This document shows positions 12,695-21,526 of a DNA stretch of 35,180 bases, one piece after another. The notes under the pieces were generated by a model. It saw only the letters and a program-made list of their open reading frames with translations. It did no database searches and had not been told where the DNA came from. The DNA is from Flavobacteriales bacterium (GTDB lineage Bacteria > Bacteroidota > Bacteroidia > Flavobacteriales_D > Sanyastnellaceae). The first letter of the stretch is position 1; each line of letters opens with the position of its first letter. A program made the translations under genes and the position numbers. The DNA lies in the NCBI GenBank assembly GCA_022447625.1, contig JAKVAX010000030.1, positions 1 through 35,180 on the forward strand. The letters run 5' to 3'.

Positions 12695-15021
12695 TAGACT
12701 ATTGTATCGTGTAGTTCCATCAGCTTGAAGGAGGCGCTGTTGCGCTTCACGTCAAGCGATAAGGACTGAATCATAAATTGCTGACCTTCGAAGGTGATCT
12801 GGTAGTGGGGGAAGATGGTCCCCTTTGCAGATGCGTTGAATGTGGCTCGAGCTGCTGAGTGCTGAGCCGCAATTGCGTCACCTAGGTTATTGATCAAGCC
12901 ACCTGTTGAAAGGTCTGAGCCTTCGCTACTTTTCGTCCAGCTATGTATTGGGTATCCTTTAGCGTCTAAGAATTGATTCTCCACGCAATGAGGAAGCCCT
13001 TTGAGTTCTTCAGTGGATCCGAACTCCACTTCGTTTTCAAGTCGTCTTCGCTTCCCTGAGTTATTGTCAACTACTGTGAGGTCGTCTTTCTTATCGTCGT
13101 CTCCGTCAATGAACTGAAGAGAGAGCTCTTTGATGTAGATGCCGTCTACCTCCAAAGCGTCGGCCGCAGTATCAACGTAGAGACCCCATACACGTACCAT
13201 GACATCCACCTCTTCCACATGGTTGTAAGTGCCATCTAGGTTTGCGATTCCAAAGTCTATTGGCTCAGTCAGTCGTTCTCCAGTTACGCTGTCCTGAGAG
13301 TTCACCCACTGAGCAATCGTTTCGATATCCGTTCCCGTTGAGTTGTGGATGGAGTGCCCTTGCCATTCTCCATTCTTCTTGAAGGAAAGTGGACCAACTA
13401 GTATTTCATAGTACACACGGTACACTGGAACCACATCCGATAGGTTCAGGATTTCCCACTGAATCTTGAAGAGTAGTCGTTTCCCCTGGATATCAGATTT
13501 CTTGACTTTGATGACCTTGCTTTTGATGTGAGGATCGGTTGTGGCTAGGTCATAGGTAGCTTGTACGTTCTTATCTCGGATGATTGGATAAGAGCCTTGG
13601 TTGAAGTTGATTCGCTCACCGGTATTGAGAGGGTTCTCGTAGTATGGGAACTCCTCAATAGTCGCGTTTCCTTGCCATTGCTGGAGAGTACCGTCATCCC
13701 ACGCCTCCTCTTTGGTTGGGTTGATCACAACCTCCGGATTCTTCTGGTAGTTGAACTTTGTCTCTACTCTTCCGGCTGGTTGTTTCCAGCGGTAACTTCC
13801 AGCATTGTCGATGTAGTCATGGTCGGCACCATTACCTATACCATCCAATGTCTTTGTGAGATCTTGGTTTGATAGAATCCAGTTCTCGGTAATACCTGGT
13901 ATGAGCCCTGTCGTGAGGTAGTAGAATGGCACGTTACCTGTGTACTTCTCAACTGACCTAAGGTAGAGGTCTGTTCCAACCTTCATAAGTTGAAGCTTCG
14001 CTGAGGCTAGAACCATTTCTAAGATCTCGTAGACGCTTTTTGCTTCACCCTTGGCATCAAAGAATCGATTGAGGTCTAACCTCATCTCGTTTGTGGACGG
14101 AGTTGTGGATGTTCCTGCAGGACGAATGCTATTGAACACATAGAGTTTAGGCTGTTGGATGAAGTACATTTCGTCTACTTCCATGAAGACCCTTCGAATG
14201 AAGTCAGTCAGGTTGATGCTCGTATGGTTGTAGTTCCGTCCTAAACGGTCGGTCATCTGCTTGTTCTTCAGGAAAGCGAGTTGATCAACGGCAATGATCT
14301 TGTATGTCTGTTGCCCTGGGGCCTTATAGGTTTGTGAAAGCCCTTCGCTTTGGATTACACCGTAGAAGAGGGGAGTAGCTGGTGAGCCTTTGGTTACCTC
14401 TAGAAAGTACGTCCCATCGTCTGCGTTGACTAGGTCCGCAAACTGGTTGTCGGTTTGAGCGCGTAGACTCAATGAAGCTCTAGCCCCTCGGATTGGTTTT
14501 AAGAAGTCCTTGTCTTCATCATCCCACTCGATCTTGAGTGGGCTACCTGTTCCGCATATTTCAATCTCAGCACCAGCGTACCCAATGTTTCGAATGTTGA
14601 CGAAGACTGGATTGCCGTCGATGTCATCGAACTGAAGTTTCCACTTGATAGGAGCTAGGCTACCGTCGCGAACTACGAACTGGTGACTCCACGTAGTTCC
14701 AGGGTAGTTTGAGTCGCTGAATACAAGTGTGTGAAGCCCTACCGTTAAGTTCTGAAGCCTTAGCTTACCAGTGCCGTCGTGCGACGATGCTGAGCCTCCA
14801 TCGATCGTATATGCGAGGTTGTTTAAGTCGCCGTTGTAGGTGAACTCGATCAAAGTGATGTTAATTCCAGTTAAGTTGTCACTGTACCCGTGTGGTGTAA
14901 GAACCTGAAGGAGCGGGTAGAAGTCCCCATCTTCATGGTCGAAGTGGTCCTTATAAGTGTCGTCGTCATAGATCGTCCTGACTATGCCGTGGTGGATGTG
15001 TGTCTCTACTATCGTTGGCAT
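12694..15021 (-). CDS. Tail hub/tip protein
   Basis: This 775-residue protein lies downstream of the tape measure, the usual site of distal tail and tail-hub proteins. The region IRGARASLSLRAQTDNQFADL to LFYGVIQSEGLSQTY and YKIIAVDQLAFLKN (about 180-260) follows the pattern of Bacteroidetes phage baseplate hub proteins. The N-terminal ~120 residues look like an Ig-like/beta-sandwich domain and the C-terminal part binds other tip components. No separate fibre gene follows, so this protein may also contact the host. It overlaps the tape measure by 1 nt. Confidence 0.75.
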   Translation of the reverse strand: MPTIVETHIHHGIVRTIYDDDTYKDHFDHEDGDFYPLLQVLTPHGYSDNLTGINITLIEFTYNGDLNNLAYTIDGGSASSHDGTGKLRLQNLTVGLHTLVFSDSNYPGTTWSHQFVVRDGSLAPIKWKLQFDDIDGNPVFVNIRNIGYAGAEIEICGTGSPLKIEWDDEDKDFLKPIRGARASLSLRAQTDNQFADLVNADDGTYFLEVTKGSPATPLFYGVIQSEGLSQTYKAPGQQTYKIIAVDQLAFLKNKQMTDRLGRNYNHTSINLTDFIRRVFMEVDEMYFIQQPKLYVFNSIRPAGTSTTPSTNEMRLDLNRFFDAKGEAKSVYEILEMVLASAKLQLMKVGTDLYLRSVEKYTGNVPFYYLTTGLIPGITENWILSNQDLTKTLDGIGNGADHDYIDNAGSYRWKQPAGRVETKFNYQKNPEVVINPTKEEAWDDGTLQQWQGNATIEEFPYYENPLNTGERINFNQGSYPIIRDKNVQATYDLATTDPHIKSKVIKVKKSDIQGKRLLFKIQWEILNLSDVVPVYRVYYEILVGPLSFKKNGEWQGHSIHNSTGTDIETIAQWVNSQDSVTGERLTEPIDFGIANLDGTYNHVEEVDVMVRVWGLYVDTAADALEVDGIYIKELSLQFIDGDDDKKDDLTVVDNNSGKRRRLENEVEFGSTEELKGLPHCVENQFLDAKGYPIHSWTKSSEGSDLSTGGLINNLGDAIAAQHSAARATFNASAKGTIFPHYQITFEGQQFMIQSLSLDVKRNSASFKLMELHDTIV

Positions 15022-17678
15022 CAGGTTGAGATTTGATCTATGTCTTGTTGGTTTTTAAATACTGTGCGAATCACGCTTCCATCGGTAAAGCTTTCGCCAT
15101 ATACCTCCACTCTTTGAGCACCACCCATCATTGAGGCGAACTTGCCCATCTTTTCGAATGGGATAATCATCTCCTTTCCAGAAGGGTTGTCACCAAGAAG
15201 CGCAAGTGTTGGCCCGGTAACCATACCACCTTCGGCGAAGGCCGTGACGAAGCCTTCAAGCATTGAGAGCCCGGCCACGATTAAACCTGGAGTCGCGAGA
15301 CCTCCAGAGGCCAGGTTTGCTCCGTTCGTTGGTGAGGTTGCGTTCGCGATTACGTTCGCCTTTGCAATCTGAATAACCTGGGAAATGATTTGTTTCGCGA
15401 TTCCTCGCATGGCTTCTGCGGCAGTCTTTTGACCTGTGACGATTTGAGCGATGGACGATCCAACTGCGGTTCCATATTGTTCAGCGATTGCGGCCGTTTT
15501 CATTAACTCTTCCTGAAAAGCTTGTTCGGCATCAATCTGAGCTTGCTTGTCTTCTAGGTGCTGCGCCAAGTCCGCATTGATTTGAGCCTCTTCTTCCGGG
15601 TCGTTGAACTCCTCATCTTCTATTGTTGCGAACTGTGGATCATACAAATTCGGATTGACTGAAGGAGAGGTGGTAAGAATCTCGTATGCAGAAGTCATTG
15701 ACCCATTGAGCCCTTCCCATGAGTCTCTCAATTGGTCTACCTTGTCCTTCTGATTGCCTAGATTAGTCTGTACCTCTTCTTCCTTCTTTGTTAAGTTGTC
15801 GAGCTGAACACGAACGCTGTCTGCGTGAGATGCTAGTTCTTGGTATTGGTCGCTTCCTTCTGACAGTTTTCGTTGCGCAAGTAAAGTTCCTTTCAACTCG
15901 TCTTTAAGTGAAGCAACTTTGTCTGCGGTCGATTGCACCGAGTCTCCAGACGTTTCGATATCCGTGATCTTTTGAGTGAACCCTGCAGCCGCCTTTTCAG
16001 CCGCCTCGAAGTCACTTACCATTCGAACCATTTGATTAGAAATACCGCCTGTGAAAGCCTCGGGGTCGTTGAGTCGAGATTGAACATCTTCAATGTTATG
16101 CCCCCACTCCTCAAATTGAGAGCGAATGCCCTCCATAATGCCAATTTGCTCCTCAAGAGAGTTCTGGAACACCTTTGCTTGAGCCGCCTTTAATATAGAC
16201 TCTTGATAAAGGTCTGTGGCGTTACGAAGTTCATTGACTTTTGCGGTTTCAATATCAAGATTGCCGAAGTACTGAGGGGCAATTGCCTGAAGCTTATCTA
16301 GTGCAGCCTTTCTTTTATCTAGGCTGAGATTGAGGTCTTGCGCGACCTCTGATAGTCTCTGAACCTCTGCACCTTCTTTAGCGGCTTCCACTTGGGCTTG
16401 TTTCGTGGCCTGGTTCAGTGTGTGTTGAGCTTTAGCTGCTGAGTCTAGAGACGAAGTATAAGTTGTGACGGCAAGGGTCACAGCAGCAAGGGCGGCAACA
16501 AATAATCCTGCGGGGTTCGCCTTCATCGTGAGATTAAGTGTTCGAACTGCCTTGGTAATTTTCGAGAAAGCAACTAAGGCCGGACCAGCCGCTGCGGCCA
16601 CTCCTCCTAGAACGAGCACGGTGTTTTGTGTTTGAGGTGATAACTCGCTAAATGAGGTTGCTAGGGCCCCAACCTGTTCAACGGTTGCAATGATTGCAGG
16701 TGCCAGCGCTTTCCCTAGCTTGAGCTGCATCCCCTCGATGGCAGACTCTGTTCGCTTAATTGATCCCTGAGCAGTATCATCCATGATCGCGGCCATCTCA
16801 GCCGCGCTACCCGAAGCTGCTTCAAATTGCTTAGTGAGTTCTTTTGTCGGCTCTACGCCATTAGCAAGGACAACCAATGCACTTTGGGCATTTCGCCCCA
16901 CTTTTGCTTGGGCGTCAGCGAGCGTAATACCTTGTGCGGCCATTTCTTCTATGGACCCGCTTACACCGCCTGCTTCACTTCCTAGTTCGTTGATTATTCT
17001 ACGAAGAGATGTCCCTGCTGCGGAACCTTTGATACCGGCATTAGCAAGTGTGCCCAGTTGAGCGGTTACCTCTTCGATAGGAACACCCGCAGCGTTCGCA
17101 ACCGGAGCAACAATTTTCATGGCTTCAGCGAAGGACTCCATGTCCAACGCGGTAGATGAAAACGAGGACGCCATGACGTCAGTTACTCTTGCCGTCTCGG
17201 TTGAATCCAGGCCAAAGGCGCTCAAAGTACTACCTGCAACTTCTGCTGCCCTAGCGAGATCACTCCCCGTCGCCTGTGCTAACTGAAGTGTTGCTTCTGT
17301 GACGTTGGTGATGTCTTTAGCTGAGAAGCCGAGTTTTGCAAACTCTACTTGAAGCTGAGCAACCTCAGAAGCAGTGAATCGTGTGCTGCTACCAAGAGAC
17401 ATTGCGTTTTCCTGTAGTGCTTGAAATTCTGCACCTGTGGCTCCTGAAACGGCTTGAACTTTCGCCATCTCTTCTTCAAAATCCTTGAAGACATTGAATG
17501 CAGTGGCGCCCAGCAAGGTTAGAGGTGCAGTCACACCAACCGTCAGTTGTTTTCCGAGTTTGTTAGCTCTCTTCTCCAGGTTGACCATATTTCGGTCCAT
17601 GGACTGAAGAGCCGACTCAAACTCAGACTTGTTCGCCGTAATGGCTAGGGCTAATGTCGCTAGTGTCTTACTTGCCAT
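15021..17678 (-). CDS. Tail tape measure protein
   Basis: This 885-residue protein sets tail length. The N-terminal TP901-type domain is evident: a coiled coil with EKRANKLGKQLTVGVTAPLTLLGATA, then FEEEMAKVQAVSGATGAEFQAL and GIKGSAAGTSLRRIINELGS. A hydrophobic central region (about 350-410) and heptad-rich coiled coils follow. The C-terminal part has a Gly/Ala-rich hydrophobic segment and the typical FAEGGMVTGPTLALLGDNPSGKEMIIP. At roughly 0.15 nm per residue this predicts a tail near 130 nm. Its start overlaps the end of the chaperone frameshift product by 11 nt. Confidence 0.93.
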   Translation of the reverse strand: MASKTLATLALAITANKSEFESALQSMDRNMVNLEKRANKLGKQLTVGVTAPLTLLGATAFNVFKDFEEEMAKVQAVSGATGAEFQALQENAMSLGSSTRFTASEVAQLQVEFAKLGFSAKDITNVTEATLQLAQATGSDLARAAEVAGSTLSAFGLDSTETARVTDVMASSFSSTALDMESFAEAMKIVAPVANAAGVPIEEVTAQLGTLANAGIKGSAAGTSLRRIINELGSEAGGVSGSIEEMAAQGITLADAQAKVGRNAQSALVVLANGVEPTKELTKQFEAASGSAAEMAAIMDDTAQGSIKRTESAIEGMQLKLGKALAPAIIATVEQVGALATSFSELSPQTQNTVLVLGGVAAAAGPALVAFSKITKAVRTLNLTMKANPAGLFVAALAAVTLAVTTYTSSLDSAAKAQHTLNQATKQAQVEAAKEGAEVQRLSEVAQDLNLSLDKRKAALDKLQAIAPQYFGNLDIETAKVNELRNATDLYQESILKAAQAKVFQNSLEEQIGIMEGIRSQFEEWGHNIEDVQSRLNDPEAFTGGISNQMVRMVSDFEAAEKAAAGFTQKITDIETSGDSVQSTADKVASLKDELKGTLLAQRKLSEGSDQYQELASHADSVRVQLDNLTKKEEEVQTNLGNQKDKVDQLRDSWEGLNGSMTSAYEILTTSPSVNPNLYDPQFATIEDEEFNDPEEEAQINADLAQHLEDKQAQIDAEQAFQEELMKTAAIAEQYGTAVGSSIAQIVTGQKTAAEAMRGIAKQIISQVIQIAKANVIANATSPTNGANLASGGLATPGLIVAGLSMLEGFVTAFAEGGMVTGPTLALLGDNPSGKEMIIPFEKMGKFASMMGGAQRVEVYGESFTDGSVIRTVFKNQQDIDQIST

Positions 17679-18018
17679 TCTGCTTGTTTCTTTTTGCTCG
17701 TCTAGCTAAGAACTCTTCTTTGCTGAATTGTAAAGCATGCTTTGGCCTCTTCGGTGCATAGTATTGAGGCATGAAGTCGACAGCTGTGTAAGCTCTGCCT
17801 CTCCTCTTGTTTGAGTTCACCAGAAAGGCTAAATGCTGTGAGCTTCTTATGTATTGATTCTGTTCTCTGTTGAACACCCTTTGCTTCAAGTGATATACTT
17901 GAGCAATAGTGTATTCCCAGTACTTGTCAGGGTCGACTCCGTTTTCAATAGCGGAGGCGTAGTGCTCCGCGAGTGTCAGCTTTCGGACTGACCCTGTACT
18001 TCCTCCGGAGCCTTCTTC
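17668..18018 (-). CDS. Tail assembly chaperone, T-part made by -1 frameshift (GT fusion)
   Basis: This frame has no good start codon; the only candidate is an internal TTG at 17889. It is open from the slippery heptamer onward and reads LTLAEHYASAIENGVDPDKYWEYTIAQVYHL in part, continuing to DFMPQYYAPKRPKHALQ. A -1 slip at 18018-18024 would join the first 109 residues of the upstream chaperone to 116 residues here, giving a 225-residue GT protein. This is the lambda G/GT arrangement: G coats the tape measure and the T part recruits tail subunits. Position between major tail protein and tape measure is canonical. Confidence 0.8.
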   Translation of the reverse strand, partial: EEGSGGSTGSVRKLTLAEHYASAIENGVDPDKYWEYTIAQVYHLKQRVFNREQNQYIRSSQHLAFLVNSNKRRGRAYTAVDFMPQYYAPKRPKHALQFSKEEFLARRAKRNKQNGK

Positions 18019-18344
18019 TTTCCCAACAGGTTAGCCTCCGCAATTGCTTTAGCTAAAAGGTCTCCTTGTTCTTTTGGAAGATCATCTAGCTGGGCTATTG
18101 TCACATCCAGCCGAACGCTTTTGGCTTTTTCGAAGTCTCCATTGAGAATGTGGGTTCTTCGAATTGCTCCTGCCACTAGCGCACCAGCTGAATCAAGAGG
18201 GTTACTCTTGATGTGCTCGTAGAACTCCCCTAATTCCATATTGAGGATTTGCAGTGTTTCTCGAACTGCGCTCATGCAGAACTTCAATTTCACTTCCTCT
18301 TCTCCGAGTGTAATCGTACACTCTCCTTTCATTGTGTTATCCAT
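17976..18344 (-). CDS. Tail assembly chaperone, G-like protein
   Basis: The protein has 122 residues, mostly helical after a short beta start (GECTITLGEEEVKLKFCMSAVRETLQIL). It lies between the major tail protein and the tape measure. The zero-frame product ends QGQSES. Near its C-terminus the codons TTG GGA AAG form the slippery heptamer GGGAAAG, used for a -1 shift to the longer fusion. Family by position and architecture rather than by strong motif. Confidence 0.8.
   Translation of the reverse strand: MDNTMKGECTITLGEEEVKLKFCMSAVRETLQILNMELGEFYEHIKSNPLDSAGALVAGAIRRTHILNGDFEKAKSVRLDVTIAQLDDLPKEQGDLLAKAIAEANLLGKKKAPEEVQGQSES
18018..18024 (-). promoter_or_regulatory. Slippery heptamer for -1 ribosomal frameshifting
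   Basis: G GGA AAG in the zero frame of the G-like chaperone. The heptamer is the same as in lambda G-T. Slipping back one base leads into the open frame that ends at 17668. Confidence 0.8.
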
Positions 18345-18363
18345 AATTGGGTGTATGAGATTA

Positions 18364-18391
18364 CCCAGCCGAGAGGGCTCCCTCGGCTGGG
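18364..18391 (-). other. Strong hairpin between major tail protein and chaperone genes
   Basis: CCCAGCCGAG and CTCGGCTGGG form a perfect 10-bp stem with an 8-nt loop. No T-run follows, so it is more likely an RNA-stability or attenuation element that lets the major tail protein be made in excess. Confidence 0.6.
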
Positions 18392-18399
18392 ATTCTTAA

Positions 18400-18810
18400 T
18401 TATGCTTCGGTTCCCTTAGTAAGGGTTCCTGTTCCTTTCAATGAGAAGTCGTAAGTCACGACATCGTTGTAGTTCGAAGTGAAGTTGAGATTCTCAACGT
18501 AGGCTGAACCTTCGAGGTAGGTGTCGCCAGTTACTCCAGTGGTCATTCGTACGGTCACGAGTGTTCCGTTCTGGAGGTTGTCAATCATTTCATCTCCACC
18601 GAGAGTGGCATCCATCGCATAAATGGCTGAGCCACTTGCGTTCCAAGACGTTTGTCCTGGTAGTACTTGTTCTGCACCATCGTTATCCTTACAAGTGGCA
18701 TCAATGAACGCTCGACTCAATGAGATCGATGCGTCACGTGAACACCCGACAAGGGTTCCTCCGATGTACAGTTCGAGGTCATTACCCTCGATTGCTCCTG
18801 TAGACGGCAT
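18400..18810 (-). CDS. Major tail tube protein
   Basis: The protein has 136 residues and is beta-rich. It begins GAIEGNDLELYIGGTLVGCSRDASISLSRAFIDATCKDNDG, a pattern typical of the TP901-1/phage major tail protein 2 family, and ends in a NDVVTYDFSLKGTGTL strand. Small for the family but complete. Followed by a strong hairpin before the chaperone genes. Expected to polymerise into the tail tube. Confidence 0.85.
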   Translation of the reverse strand: MPSTGAIEGNDLELYIGGTLVGCSRDASISLSRAFIDATCKDNDGAEQVLPGQTSWNASGSAIYAMDATLGGDEMIDNLQNGTLVTVRMTTGVTGDTYLEGSAYVENLNFTSNYNDVVTYDFSLKGTGTLTKGTEA

Positions 18811-18844
18811 ATTCTTCTGTTTTTAATTGGGTTATGTAATTCCC

Positions 18845-19117
18845 TTATTCAGGGTCTGTTCCTTGTTTGTCGTCTACCTCATCTTCTTCGCTGCCCTCAT
18901 TCTTGTGAATCAGCGTCATGGTGCTTTCCTCTTCTCGTCTTTTTTCGTCTCGTTCGTCAATGGCGTCCATAATAGCGTCCTCGATTGTCTGTTCTTCGGT
19001 TGAAACCGCATAACCACCCTCGATCAATTCGTCTGCTAGTTGGGTTGTAACTGTGATCACTTTTCCCTTTGTGAACTTGGTGCGTTCTGGGTGGTCTTTG
19101 AGCATTTCGATTTTCAT
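18845..19117 (-). CDS. Small acidic structural-region protein
   Basis: The protein has 90 residues. The first 40 (MKIEMLKDHPERTKFTKGKV ... LADELIEGGYAV) form a small module often seen in phage head/tail-region proteins. A similar phrase, QADQLIADGYALP, ends the protein at 22400-22888. The rest is very acidic and probably disordered. It shares one base with the gene before it (ATG over the stop). Role unknown; a decoration or assembly factor is possible. Confidence 0.6.
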   Translation of the reverse strand: MKIEMLKDHPERTKFTKGKVITVTTQLADELIEGGYAVSTEEQTIEDAIMDAIDERDEKRREEESTMTLIHKNEGSEEDEVDDKQGTDPE

Positions 19118-19386
19118 TACTTCTGTATTTGAGCGGTTGGGAATTGGGTGTTGATGAATTGGGCAATTAGGACCGCGTCTATTGACTCGTCGCCTTCAGC
19201 CAGTGTGTTGTCGAAAGTTCGGCTGTGCTTGTATGATCCTTCCTGGAAGATGACCTCTACTTGAAAGTGGCGAGTCTCTGCATCGTAATTGATGCGCTTC
19301 ACTTTGAAGGTTGGGTTAAGCAGAAGTAGGTCTTCTGTTACCTGTTGCTCACCTTGCATTTCCCATGTAATATCCCAGAGTGCCAT
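19117..19386 (-). CDS. Small tail-region protein
   Basis: The protein has 89 residues from the ATG at 19386 (MALWDITWEMQGEQQ). The frame is open to 19416, but the internal start leaves a 4-nt gap to the upstream gene and avoids overlap. It is beta-strand rich (LLLLNPTFKVKRINYDAETRHFQVEVIF). No family was recognised. Between the tail terminator and major tail protein it is most likely a minor tail component. Confidence 0.6.
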   Translation of the reverse strand: MALWDITWEMQGEQQVTEDLLLLNPTFKVKRINYDAETRHFQVEVIFQEGSYKHSRTFDNTLAEGDESIDAVLIAQFINTQFPTAQIQK

Positions 19387-19390
19387 AGTC

Positions 19391-20893
19391 TTATGATTGT
19401 GCGTGCCATGGAGCACACATGATGAAATTTCTAGTTGATGTTTTTGAGGTCACGGCCATGCGGAAGTTCCCTCCGGTGAACGTCGAATACGCAGAAGTGG
19501 AGCCCAGCTCGTAGGTGGTTGCTGTCCAGATGTTAGCCAGTGACAGATTACCGAAACCAGGTGGCTCGTCTTGGTATGAGCGTTCATGGTTCCATAGCTG
19601 TTGAATCATTGCTTTGGTAGGAATACGCCAGGATGTTATTCCGCCTAGAGAAGATGCCTCCGCGAAAGCAATGGCGTCCGCTAGTGTCATTGAAGACTGT
19701 CGAACAACCCACCACCTCCATCCGGTTAAACAATCCAAAACCATGCTGTCTGCAGGAACGACCAAACGAGCTGCCGCAGTTCCGTCGGTGTGTACGAAGC
19801 GTGCGTTGTTGTCAAAGACATTATTGGGAGTCACGAAGTCAAAGGGCTCAGCCTGTGATTTATCGATCATCATTATCTTTTCAGGGATAGCCGGAATGGT
19901 CACACCATCTCCGTTTTGATTGTACCATCCTTCGTCTCCTGTGTGGTAGCTTGTCTTCTGGAAGTCGTGGCAAGAGTTGTACAAAACACCTGACTGAGTC
20001 AGTGAAGGAGGGCAAGTATATGTGTCCTCGTTTTCAACTGGGTGCAGGGTTGCAATCGTGGCGCCTTCAGAATCAAGAACCTTTGTTGCTCGAAGGTTGA
20101 TGTCGTCTCCTGGAGCTACTGAATGGATGATTGCTGAGCCATCACTTTTTTTGATCAATCCGGCGCTTAGTGTATTGGTGGTTCCCGGAACCATGTCACC
20201 AACCGCTTCACTTCTGTGATTTAGTACTCGTGCGTCCGGTACATCTACTTCTTCTCCTGCGTCTGCTTCAGCAAGAAGATTGTCATTACTCAACACGACT
20301 CGAACTGACGGAATGTCAACCGTATCTGCTTGACCGTCGGTAGGGGGTGCGATTTGAGCGTGTTGGTTTCCGCTTGGGAGTAGCCTCAGGTTTATGTATG
20401 CTTGTTGGAAGGAGTCTCCTGGGTTGATCAAAGCGGCCGTTGATCCGTCTGGCGCGAGAATGGTCACGGGGTCACTAATACCAGGAGGGAAGTTTGGTCC
20501 GTTTCCTTCTGTGTGAACCTTAACCTCGTATAGCTGGGTCATTCCCCATATAGGAAGATCGTCCCTGAAGTCGTCTATTTCGTTAATGAACTCGATCGTC
20601 TGCACCTTCTTTCCGCTCACCTCTCCAGTGTAGCGAACCAAAGCTGATCTACATGCCTCTGTAATTGCGGTTACATCAACGGAAGTTTCACCTAGGATAG
20701 TGATCTCGATGTCATATACGTCTAGGACGGAGGATTTATCCTTCGTAGGCTCTGGGTCTAGTCCTCTCTGTGAGACGATGATTGCCGGGAAGTTCGTGTT
20801 CTCCTCGGGCTGTGTGCTTGGGTAGATACGAGTACCAACTAGATCAGTCACCGCAGTGCTGGCAAGTAGTATGTTGATTACAACCACCTTCAT
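19391..20893 (-). CDS. Tail terminator (DUF3168-like) fused to a lectin-like DUF1566 domain
   Basis: The protein has 500 residues. The N-terminal ~130 (STAVTDLVGTRIYPSTQPEE, AIIVSQRG, YDIEITILGETSVDVTAITEAC, LYEVKVHTEG) read as a DUF3168-type tail terminator/completion protein; gene order supports this. The family is normally 110-150 residues. Here a linker of short beta repeats and a C-terminal domain follow: GWRWWVVRQSSMTLADAIAFAE, SWRIPTKAMIQQLW, GNLSLANIWTATTYE, RNFIMCAPW, resembling DUF1566/Lcl C-type-lectin-like domains. That places a possible binding domain at the head-tail junction. No reverse transcriptase for lectin diversification was found. Confidence 0.72.
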   Translation of the reverse strand: MKVVVINILLASTAVTDLVGTRIYPSTQPEENTNFPAIIVSQRGLDPEPTKDKSSVLDVYDIEITILGETSVDVTAITEACRSALVRYTGEVSGKKVQTIEFINEIDDFRDDLPIWGMTQLYEVKVHTEGNGPNFPPGISDPVTILAPDGSTAALINPGDSFQQAYINLRLLPSGNQHAQIAPPTDGQADTVDIPSVRVVLSNDNLLAEADAGEEVDVPDARVLNHRSEAVGDMVPGTTNTLSAGLIKKSDGSAIIHSVAPGDDINLRATKVLDSEGATIATLHPVENEDTYTCPPSLTQSGVLYNSCHDFQKTSYHTGDEGWYNQNGDGVTIPAIPEKIMMIDKSQAEPFDFVTPNNVFDNNARFVHTDGTAAARLVVPADSMVLDCLTGWRWWVVRQSSMTLADAIAFAEASSLGGITSWRIPTKAMIQQLWNHERSYQDEPPGFGNLSLANIWTATTYELGSTSAYSTFTGGNFRMAVTSKTSTRNFIMCAPWHAQS

Positions 20894-21426
20894 CGTTTCG
20901 CCTTTTTGATGGTGCGCTTCATAACCCTGTTAAGGGCCGCGCCGATCTCAAATGAAAAGGCTTGGACCACCTCTTCTTTCTTCGATTCAATCGCCGGTTT
21001 TGCGAATGGACGTGCTTTTGTACCTGGGTGGTCGATCATTCGGACGCGAATAGTCTTCCCGCCCTTGCCTTTGAAGGTGAAGTAGCCCTTCTTCGAGGTT
21101 CTTTCACCAGCAGATGTTCCATGCTCGATTAAGTGGGCGTGGTAGCCTTTGAATCTGCCACCCACTCGCGGACCGGTGATGGTAGAGGTAGTCTCTCTTC
21201 CGCGGTCCTTTAATGTCTTTGTGCCAATAGACTTCTTTAGGTTCCCAGAACGGGATTTAGTGCTTGAGTCTAGGTTTCGAATCATCTGTTGCACAACAGG
21301 CTTTGCCGCCTTCTTTTGTGCTGAGATGAGTACAGATTTTTTTAGCGCAGGTGGAAGTTCCTGAAGCAGCTTTTGTATCTGCTCAGCACCTTCAAGTTTC
21401 ATATTGATTGCCTGTGCTCCTGGCAT
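20890..21426 (-). CDS. HK97 gp10-like tail component
   Basis: The protein has 178 residues and is basic. It begins GAEQIQKLLQELPPALKKSVLISAQKKAAKPVVQQM and continues to YHAHLIEHGTS, HPGTKARPFAKPAIESKKEEV, the typical pattern of HK97 gp10/putative tail-component proteins at the neck. An internal ATG at 21402 is an alternative start. It overlaps the tail terminator gene by 4 nt and follows a 32-residue gene by one base. Confidence 0.87.
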   Translation of the reverse strand: MPGAQAINMKLEGAEQIQKLLQELPPALKKSVLISAQKKAAKPVVQQMIRNLDSSTKSRSGNLKKSIGTKTLKDRGRETTSTITGPRVGGRFKGYHAHLIEHGTSAGERTSKKGYFTFKGKGGKTIRVRMIDHPGTKARPFAKPAIESKKEEVVQAFSFEIGAALNRVMKRTIKKAKR

Positions 21427-21427
21427 T

Positions 21428-21526
21428 TTATCTGTGTTTCGGCGCTGCTTGGATAGCGCGGTTTTTTGGTGGGCGTTTGTGGGCCCGTGGCTTCAGAGGT
21501 TTCTCTGGTTTCTTGTCTCGATTCAT
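21428..21526 (-). CDS. Tiny basic protein in the connector cluster
   Basis: A 32-residue frame starts with ATG at 21526 inside the stop of the head-closure gene (ATGA) and ends with TAA at 21428, one base before the next gene's ATG. It exactly fills the gap. The product is very basic and proline/lysine-rich (MNRDKKPEKPLKPRAHKRPP...). Perfect packing argues for translation; function unknown. Confidence 0.5.
   Translation of the reverse strand: MNRDKKPEKPLKPRAHKRPPKNRAIQAAPKHR

Noticed and set aside
19391-20893. Diversity-generating retroelement acting on the lectin-like domain
   Set aside because: No reverse transcriptase gene and no template repeat of the C-terminal coding region were seen in the window.
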